Assembly (NCBI GenBank): GCA_937874445.1
Contig: CALNAL010000114.1
Location: 1 to 11,671, forward strand
Length of the DNA: 11,671 nucleotides
Direction of reading: 5' to 3'
DNA from: an uncultured Acetobacteraceae bacterium
GTDB taxonomy: Bacteria; Pseudomonadota; Alphaproteobacteria; Acetobacterales; Acetobacteraceae
Below are positions 6,890-11,671 of this stretch, one piece after another. The position numbers and the translations under genes are program-made. Every line of letters starts with the position of its first letter. Position 1 is the stretch's first letter. The notes under the pieces were generated by a model. It searched no databases, had not been told where the DNA came from, and saw only the letters and a list, made by a program, of their open reading frames with translations.

Positions 6890-6951
6890 CGACCGTTTTC
6901 TCTCGCGGTTCGTCGCGCCGGCGGCCCGTCGTGCACCGCCGGCGCTGCCCC

Positions 6952-7623
6952 TCACGGCGTTTCGATCACCTTGTGGGGATAGGTGCCGCGCTGCGGGGCT
7001 TTGTGCACATGGGTGTAGGCGTAATCGACCCCCATGCCGTAGGCGCCGAAATGCTCGCGCACGATTGTCATCACCTGGTCATAGGTGCCGCGGCGAGCCC
7101 AGTCGCGCTGGAGTTCCAGCAGCACGGTCAGGCTGGTCATCGAGTGGGCGCCCGCCGCCTCCATGCGCCGCACGGCGGCATCGTGGGATTCGGACGAGGT
7201 ACCGCCGGAGGCATCGGTGACGATGTAAACGTCGTAGCCATCCTCGATGGCCGACAGGGTCAGGAACAACAGGCAGGCCTCGGTCCACAGGGCGGCGATG
7301 ATCAGCTTTTTGCGTCCCGACGCCTTGACGGCGGCGACCAGCGTCTGGCTGTCCCAGGAATTCATCGACGTGCGCTCGATGGGGTCCTGGCGCACCACGT
7401 CGAGCAGCTCGGGCCAGATATAGCCGGAGAAGGATTCCGTCTCGACGGCGGTAAGGATAATTGGAATGTCGAAGGTCTTGGCGGTCTTCGCCAGGGCGAC
7501 GACGTTGTTCTTGAGGGTCTGGCGGTCGATCGACGTCACGCCGAACGACATCTGGGGCTGGTGATCGACGAGGATGAGCAGGCACTCGTCGGGATTGATC
7601 AGCGCCTTGGCGGGATAGGTCAT
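6952..7623 (-). CDS. YcaC-like isochorismatase-family cysteine hydrolase
   Basis: The protein has 223 residues. ATG 7623 is preceded by AGGAG with 7-nt spacing. The fold is a Rossmann-like isochorismatase domain. The catalytic Asp is D20 in LILVDHQPQM, and the nucleophilic Cys is C117 in IIAALWTEACLLF. Arg84 (PIERTSMNSWD) sits where E. coli YcaC also has Arg. IVTDASGGTSSESHDAAVRR is a further family block. YcaC-type enzymes are octameric hydrolases of unproven physiological substrate, often induced under stress or found with biofilm and xenobiotic genes. True isochorismatase activity is unlikely without the siderophore genes around it. It begins 23 bp after the alpha/beta hydrolase stop, so the two are almost surely in one transcript. 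Confidence 0.93.
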   Translation of the reverse strand: MTYPAKALINPDECLLILVDHQPQMSFGVTSIDRQTLKNNVVALAKTAKTFDIPIILTAVETESFSGYIWPELLDVVRQDPIERTSMNSWDSQTLVAAVKASGRKKLIIAALWTEACLLFLTLSAIEDGYDVYIVTDASGGTSSESHDAAVRRMEAAGAHSMTSLTVLLELQRDWARRGTYDQVMTIVREHFGAYGMGVDYAYTHVHKAPQRGTYPHKVIETP

Positions 7624-7646
7624 GATGATCTCCTGAAAGAGAAAGT

Positions 7647-8480
7647 TCAGCCACGGAGGAAGGCGAGGAGTTCCTCGTTGACGACGTCCTTGTGGGTGGT
7701 GCACAGCCCGTGCGGGGCTCCCTCGATAACCTTGAGGCGGCCGCGCGGCAGCAGGGCGGCAGCAGCCCGGCCGGTAGTGGCCAGCGGGACAATCTGGTCA
7801 TCGCCCCCGTGCAGGACCAACGTCGGGACGGTCATCGCCGCGAGGTCGGCCCGGAAATCGGTTTCGGAGAAGGCCTTGATGCAGTCGTAGTGAGCCTTGA
7901 TGCTGCCCACCATCCCCTGCAACCAGAAGGTCTGACGGACCGCCTCGGACACCCGTGCCCCCGGGCGGTTGGCGCCATAGAAGGGAACGGACAGATCCAT
8001 GAAGGTCTGCGCCCGGTCGGCCTGCACACCGGACCGTAGTCCATCGAACACCGATATCGGCACGCCCTGCGGATTGAAGGCGGTCTGCGCCATGATGGGT
8101 GTCACCGCGCCGATCAGCACAGCCCCGGCAACGCGGCTCGTGCCGTGGCGGCCGATATAACGGGCGACCTCTCCGCCGCCAGTGGAATGGCCGACATGAA
8201 CCGCGCCGTGCAGGTCCAGGGCCTCTACGAGGGCGGCCAGATCGTCCGCGTAGGTATCCATGTCGTTGCCATGCCAGGTCTGGCTGGAGCGTCCGTGGCC
8301 GCGACGATCATGGGCAATGACGCGAAATCCCTTGCCGGCAAGGAACAGCATCTGGTCTTCCCAGGCATCGGCCGACAGCGGCCAGCCATGACTGAAGACC
8401 ACAGGCAGCCCCTCCCCCCAATCCTTGAAGAAAATCTCCGTGCCGTCTTGCGTGGTGATGGTGTTTTGCGTCCGCATCAT
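7647..8480 (-). CDS. Alpha/beta hydrolase, non-heme chloroperoxidase/arylesterase type
   Basis: The protein has 277 residues from the first of two adjacent ATG codons (8480; 8477 is equally possible). The alpha/beta-hydrolase triad is complete: Ser99 in GHSTGGGEVARYIG, Asp228 in LHGGDDQIVP and His257 in EGAPHGLC. The oxyanion region VVFSHGWPLSADAWEDQM and DRRGHGRSSQ are those of cofactor-free haloperoxidases (perhydrolases). In these enzymes the serine makes a peracid in the presence of peroxide and a carboxylate; many are plain esterases in vivo. It is the promoter-proximal gene of the minus-strand cluster and is divergent from pirin. A 23-bp element shared with the ABM gene starts 72 bp upstream. 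Confidence 0.94.
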   Translation of the reverse strand: MMRTQNTITTQDGTEIFFKDWGEGLPVVFSHGWPLSADAWEDQMLFLAGKGFRVIAHDRRGHGRSSQTWHGNDMDTYADDLAALVEALDLHGAVHVGHSTGGGEVARYIGRHGTSRVAGAVLIGAVTPIMAQTAFNPQGVPISVFDGLRSGVQADRAQTFMDLSVPFYGANRPGARVSEAVRQTFWLQGMVGSIKAHYDCIKAFSETDFRADLAAMTVPTLVLHGGDDQIVPLATTGRAAAALLPRGRLKVIEGAPHGLCTTHKDVVNEELLAFLRG

Positions 8481-8551
8481 CCTGCCGATCCTGGTTATAG
8501 AACAAATTGCCTCTGGACTTGCGGGGGATCCTCTCCTCCTTCCGGAGGGAA

Positions 8552-8574
8552 GCTCTTGGACGGAATTGACCAAA
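8552..8574 (-). promoter_or_regulatory. Shared 23-bp upstream element, copy 2 (alpha/beta hydrolase gene)
   Basis: On the minus strand it contains GGTcAATTCCGTCCAAGAGC. The last 16 bases are identical to the element at 2418-2433, and the 23-bp windows differ at two positions. It ends 72 bp before the hydrolase start and has the same orientation to its gene as copy 1. A CCTCC-TTCC-GGAGG hairpin (8535-8548) lies just downstream, in the likely leader. The site reads as a regulator-binding element for the cluster; the AraC regulator as binder is inferred. Confidence 0.6.
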
Positions 8575-8627
8575 TCACATATCGTTCTGATTTTTAACGC
8601 AGATCATATTTCTGTGTGGGTGATTTG
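8571..8627. promoter_or_regulatory. AT-rich divergent promoter region with 8-bp inverted repeat
   Basis: The gap 8481-8746 separates the divergent alpha/beta hydrolase and pirin genes. Its centre is far richer in A/T than the rest of the window. It is bracketed by CAAATCAC (8571-8578) and GTGATTTG (8620-8627), a perfect inverted repeat with a 41-bp spacer. One arm overlaps the edge of the 23-bp element. The location suits a dimeric regulator or a bidirectional promoter. I cannot place -35 and -10 boxes with confidence. Confidence 0.45.
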
Positions 8628-8746
8628 CCGTTTATGCAAAGCGCATGACATGTGTGAGCGCAGCGTGTTGCCGGCGCTTCGGCAATCGCGATGTGAATTT
8701 ACGGCCACTAGCCCGATGGCTTCACCTGCGTGGACAGGAGGACGGC

Positions 8747-9607
8747 ATGATTGAGATGGTGATCGAGGCTCGGCGGCGCAGCCTGGGCGGAATCGATGTC
8801 GGGCGCGTGCTGCCGTACGCGAAGCGGCGGATGGTCGGACCCTTCATTTTCTTCGACCACATGGGACCGCTCGATCTGGCCGCCGGCGTCGGGCGCGAGG
8901 TCGATGTCCGGCCACATCCTCATATCGGGCTGTCGACCGTCACCTACCTCTTCACCGGCGAGATCGTCCATCGAGACAGCGTCGGGTCCGAGCAGCCCAT
9001 CCTGCCCGGCGCGGTGAACTGGATGACGGCCGGGCGGGGCATCACCCACAGCGAGCGCTTCGAGAAGGCCCGCGCTGTCGGGGATCACTTGCACGGCATC
9101 CAGGCCTGGGTGGCACTGCCTGACGGAGAGGAGGAGATCGCGCCGTCCTTTTCCCATCACGCCGGTGAGGACCTGCCGCAGTGGCACGAGGGCGGGGTCC
9201 AGGGGCGGCTCATTGCCGGAAGCGCCTACGGCCTGACGGCCGGAACGCCGACGCATTCTCCGCTCTTCTATGCGCATCTCGAACTGCAGGCCGGCGCCCT
9301 GGGAGAAGTCCCCGCCGGGCCCGCCGAACGCGCCATTTATATCGCTCGCGGCTCGATCGAACTCGACGGGATTTCCTGCGACGCCGGGCGGATGCTGGTG
9401 GTCGATCGCGCGGCCTCGCGTTTCCGGGCCCTGGCGCCGTCAACGGTGATGGTGCTGGGTGGCGAACCAGTCGGAGAGCGCTTCATCTACTGGAATTTCG
9501 TCTCGTCCTCGCACGAGCGTCTGGCGCAGGCGGCGGCAGATTGGCGGGCCGGCCGCATGAAGCTGCCCGACACGGACCACGACGAGTTCATACCCCTACA
9601 GGAATGA
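8747..9607 (+). CDS. Pirin-family bicupin protein
   Basis: The protein has 286 residues. ATG 8747 follows AGGAGG with 7-nt spacing, which decides this start over a longer frame beginning at 8645. The N-terminal cupin shows the pirin motif RPHPHIGLSTVTYLF and GRGITHSERF. The four iron ligands of human pirin (His56, His58, His101, Glu103) are matched by H57, H59, H101 and E103. The C-terminal cupin ends VMVLGGEPVGERFIYWNFVS, also typical. Some bacterial pirins are quercetin 2,3-dioxygenases; others are redox-responsive partner proteins. It is divergent from the alpha/beta hydrolase gene and shares its intergenic region, which suggests co-regulation with the cluster. The sequence shows no defect. 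Confidence 0.95.
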   Translation: MIEMVIEARRRSLGGIDVGRVLPYAKRRMVGPFIFFDHMGPLDLAAGVGREVDVRPHPHIGLSTVTYLFTGEIVHRDSVGSEQPILPGAVNWMTAGRGITHSERFEKARAVGDHLHGIQAWVALPDGEEEIAPSFSHHAGEDLPQWHEGGVQGRLIAGSAYGLTAGTPTHSPLFYAHLELQAGALGEVPAGPAERAIYIARGSIELDGISCDAGRMLVVDRAASRFRALAPSTVMVLGGEPVGERFIYWNFVSSSHERLAQAAADWRAGRMKLPDTDHDEFIPLQE

Positions 9608-9724
9608 ATTTCTCAAGGCGATGCGGGGCCGGAGGCGTGTCCTGTCGGGCCCCTCGGGTCGCTTGGTGGACCCGTCAGGGACGTTCGCCGCGTTCGAGAC
9701 GTCCCGCGATTTCGGTGATGCCGG

Positions 9725-9835
9725 GCATCAGGTCAGCCGGCATGGCGGGTGTCGAACACCATGGATGTGGAGTTCTGCATCAAGGCGCTGGAAGAGGCAT
9801 ACGGGATAGGCAAACCGGAGAGACTGGCGGCCTGA
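9725..9835 (+). mobile_element. IS3-family transposase (orfB) remnant
   Basis: In frame 2 the sequence reads AWRVSNTMDVEFCIKALEEA then YGIGKPERLAA and a stop. This matches the IS3-group orfB block around xLxWRLSNTMDxxFCxEALEEA, which normally leads into GxPEIFNTDQGSQFT. Here the catalytic DQGSQFT part is missing and the frame ends. Upstream only ASGQP can still be aligned. It is a short fossil of about 37 codons in the 289-bp gap between the pirin gene and the second GntR gene. Nothing else in that gap is recognisable except a 6-bp inverted repeat at 9655-9674. Confidence 0.6.
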
Positions 9836-9896
9836 CAATATCCAGAACCGAACTTATCCAGGTCGCCAAGATGTCCAGATGGAGGGGGCCTCCTCA

Positions 9897-10607
9897 TCAC
9901 CAGACGGTCTCGCTCAGCGGCGCAAAAGTCGGCGGCATCCTTTCCGATTCCGAAGCGGCGAGATTGTCGATCACGATGGCCGTGCCCGCAGAAATGGCAC
10001 GCTCGATCGCGGCCCTGGCCCCCACCCCATCGTGCCGTCCCAGGGCATCGAGCAGATAGTCGTAGCTGTGCGTATGCGGGGCCACTGGCTTTTGAGGGTA
10101 GAGGTAGTTCAAAGTCGGTCCGATCCGCAGCCAAAGACGTTCAATCATCTCGAACAGACTAGGCATGCCAGCCACGGCATAGAAAGCAAAACGGAAAGCC
10201 CGGCTCGTGGCCAACGCCACCTGCGTTTCCCCGTCCCGCTTGGCGGCCTGCAGACGGTCATTCAGCGCATGGAGCGCGGCAATGCTGGCCTCGTCGATGA
10301 GCGCGCAGCCCCGTTCCGCCGCCAGTCCTTCTAGAACGCAGCGGATATCGGCGATCTCGACATAGCGGGCGACGCTCAGAACCGGCACCTTGAACGAGCG
10401 CGGCGGTGCGATCTCGACCGCATTGCAGGCGACCAGCCGCAGCAGGGCCTCCCGCACGGGGGTCAGGCTGACCCCCATCTGCGACGCGACCTCGCGCGTC
10501 ACCAGCCGGGCCCCAGGGGACAGCCGGCCGTCGAGGAGCGATGTTTTGAGCAGTTTCTCGACATGATCGGTCAGGCTTGATCGAAAAGAAGGCAGATTCT
10601 CGCTCAT
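9897..10607 (-). CDS. GntR-family (FadR/FCD type) transcriptional regulator
   Basis: The protein has 236 residues from ATG 10607 (MSENLPSFRS), with GGAG 8 nt upstream. A longer frame would need a TTG start at 10640. The winged helix-turn-helix covers ~10-75: GARLVTREVASQMGVSLTPV then REALLRLVACNAVEI. The FCD domain follows (YVEIADIRCVLEGLAAERGC). In most FCD proteins a metal-binding His lies in an FHxxxY motif; here it reads RAFRFAFYAVAG, with Arg in its place, while a later His cluster (HTHSYDYLL) remains. Ligand binding may therefore be metal-free or altered. The gene is divergent from the solute-binding protein gene, with 123 bp between them. FCD regulators commonly repress such neighbours until the transported compound or its product binds, so this pairing is plausible. 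Confidence 0.92.
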   Translation of the reverse strand: MSENLPSFRSSLTDHVEKLLKTSLLDGRLSPGARLVTREVASQMGVSLTPVREALLRLVACNAVEIAPPRSFKVPVLSVARYVEIADIRCVLEGLAAERGCALIDEASIAALHALNDRLQAAKRDGETQVALATSRAFRFAFYAVAGMPSLFEMIERLWLRIGPTLNYLYPQKPVAPHTHSYDYLLDALGRHDGVGARAAIERAISAGTAIVIDNLAASESERMPPTFAPLSETVW

Positions 10608-10664
10608 CAAGCCCACTCCCACTCTCCAGGATGACAACAAGGGATGGACATGGGTTATCCTGCC

Positions 10665-10709
10665 TGCCTAGAGTGCTAGATATATCGCGTTTAGGCAATA
10701 CTACTAAAC
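10665..10709. promoter_or_regulatory. Candidate GntR operator region with nested inverted repeats
   Basis: The 123-bp gap 10608-10730 between the divergent regulator and transporter genes is A/T-richer than its surroundings. It holds TGCCTA (10665-10670) with TAGGCA (10692-10697), and overlapping this GTTTAG (10689-10694) with CTAAAC (10704-10709). CAATAC is also repeated directly at 10696-10701 and 10709-10714. Any of these could be the binding site of the adjacent GntR protein and would cover a promoter facing the transporter gene. Arms of 6 bp are short, so this is only a candidate. Confidence 0.4.
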
Positions 10710-10730
10710 AATACCGTGAAAGTTGCAAGC

Positions 10731-11671
10731 ATGCTGACCCGCCGGCTTTTCACCCTCGCCTCGTTCGCCGCCACCTCCGCCACCGCGGCGGGTCTGCGCA
10801 TCCCCGCCGTACACGCCGCCACGGCCGATACTCTCACCATCGGCCGTGCCGCCTCCGCCGCCACGCTCGACCCAGGATTCCTGCGCGAACCCGCCACCCT
10901 GGTGGACAACGTGTTCGACACGCTGGTCTCGCGCGACAAGGACATGAAGCTCTCCCCCGGCCTTGCCCTGGCATGGAAGTCCCTCGACGACACTACCTGG
11001 GAATTCGCCCTGCGCCCCGGCGTCACCTTTCAGAACGGCGAGAAATTCACGGCGGAATCCGTAAAATTCTCCCTCGAGCGCGTACTCGATCCGGCGGCCA
11101 AGGCCCCGACGATTTCCTACATCAACACCATCGCCTCGGTGGAGGCGGCCGGCGAGCTACTCGTTCGCATCCACACCAAGGGGCCCGATCCGCTCCTGCC
11201 GACACGGATGAGCCGCTATCCCGCCTATATCGTTCCCCCCGACTATGTGAAGCGCGTCGGGGCCACCACCTTCGCCCGCCAGCCCATCGGCACCGGCCCC
11301 TATCGCGTCACGGAGTTCGTCGCCGACGACCACGTGACTATGCAGGCCTGGTCCGGCCACTGGCGCGGCGCTCCCTCCATCGCCACGGTGATCTGGCGCG
11401 CTATTCCCGAGCCCACCGCCCGTGCCGCCGCCCTGCTCGCCGGCGAGGTGCAACTTGTCGAAGGCGTGCCCGTGGCCCTGGTACCCAGCCTCCAGTCCGC
11501 ACCCGGCCTCTCGGTGCAGCGCGTGCACAATGGCGGCCTGATCATCTATCTCGGCCTCAAGAGCCACGAAGGCCCGCTAGCCGACGTCCGGGTACGTCGG
11601 GCCCTCTCGCTCGCCATCGACCGCAAGGGCATCACCTCGGAGCTGCTGCAGGGCTTTGCCACCCCCACCGG
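10731..11671 (+). CDS. ABC-transporter solute-binding protein, family 5 (peptide/nickel type), 3' partial
   Basis: The frame is open to the window end (313 complete codons). Family 5 proteins are usually 500-540 residues, so about 200 are missing. The N-terminus MLTRRLFTLASFAATSATAA is a signal peptide with a twin-arginine-like TRRLF motif, suggesting folded export to the periplasm. The mature part shows the SBP_bac_5 signature: LSPGLALAWKSLDDTTWEFA followed by LRPGVTFQNGEKFTAESVKF, then PIGTGPYRV and VRVRRALSLAIDRKGI. These proteins deliver oligopeptides, opines, glutathione, nickel complexes or similar ligands to an inner-membrane permease, whose genes presumably follow downstream. An in-frame GTG at 10716 would lengthen the signal n-region; neither start has a clear Shine-Dalgarno. 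It is divergent from a GntR regulator that probably controls it. Confidence 0.92.
   Translation, partial: MLTRRLFTLASFAATSATAAGLRIPAVHAATADTLTIGRAASAATLDPGFLREPATLVDNVFDTLVSRDKDMKLSPGLALAWKSLDDTTWEFALRPGVTFQNGEKFTAESVKFSLERVLDPAAKAPTISYINTIASVEAAGELLVRIHTKGPDPLLPTRMSRYPAYIVPPDYVKRVGATTFARQPIGTGPYRVTEFVADDHVTMQAWSGHWRGAPSIATVIWRAIPEPTARAAALLAGEVQLVEGVPVALVPSLQSAPGLSVQRVHNGGLIIYLGLKSHEGPLADVRVRRALSLAIDRKGITSELLQGFATPT

Noticed and set aside
9655..9674. CGGGTC/GACCCG hairpin downstream of pirin as a terminator
   Set aside because: The stem is only 6 bp with an 8-nt loop and no T-run follows, so it does not meet intrinsic-terminator criteria.
9881..9893. GGAGG-GGG-CCTCC stem just after the second GntR stop as a terminator
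   Set aside because: The stem is 5 bp, the loop 3 nt, and no T-tract follows on the minus strand.
1..11671. tRNA, rRNA, riboswitch or CRISPR array
   Set aside because: No cloverleaf, regularly spaced repeats or recognisable conserved RNA motif was found on reading through both strands; small RNAs cannot be excluded by eye.

Overview
The window is GC-rich (AT-poor apart from a few intergenic stretches) and reads as an alphaproteobacterial accessory region. Gene families and IS remnants would fit the Acetobacteraceae, but that placement is inference. It starts inside one gene and ends inside another.

Layout. (1) 1-687 (+): C-terminal bulk of a FadR-type GntR regulator. (2) 726-1732 (+): relic of a transsulfuration locus. 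It comprises a tail fragment of a CBS-domain cystathionine beta-synthase and a PLP-dependent cystathionine gamma-synthase/lyase that carries an in-frame amber codon and has lost its C-terminal part. (3) 1754-8480 (-): a co-directional set transcribed right to left: alpha/beta hydrolase (non-heme chloroperoxidase type), YcaC-like cysteine hydrolase, XapX membrane protein, YtcJ-like amidohydrolase with a Cys/His-rich tail, DoxX membrane protein, AraC regulator, Dps-like ferritin, a broken IS5-type transposase, and a membrane-anchored ABM monooxygenase-domain protein. (4) 8747-9607 (+): a pirin, divergent from the hydrolase. (5) 9725-9835: an IS3-type transposase scrap. (6) 9897-10607 (-): a second FadR-type GntR regulator, divergent from (7) 10731-end (+): a family 5 ABC-transporter solute-binding protein with a twin-arginine-like signal peptide.

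How it may work. Pirin, chloroperoxidase-type hydrolase, YcaC-like hydrolase, ABM domain, DoxX, XapX, Dps and a cysteine-rich AraC regulator together suggest an inducible defence against reactive small molecules (oxidants, quinones or electrophiles), or detoxification and use of such a compound. The strongest sequence link is a near-identical 23-bp element placed 72-98 bp upstream of the first gene (alpha/beta hydrolase) and of the last, detached gene (ABM protein). It is a good candidate operator for the cluster's AraC regulator. Two decayed transposases and the transsulfuration relic show that the region has been rearranged.
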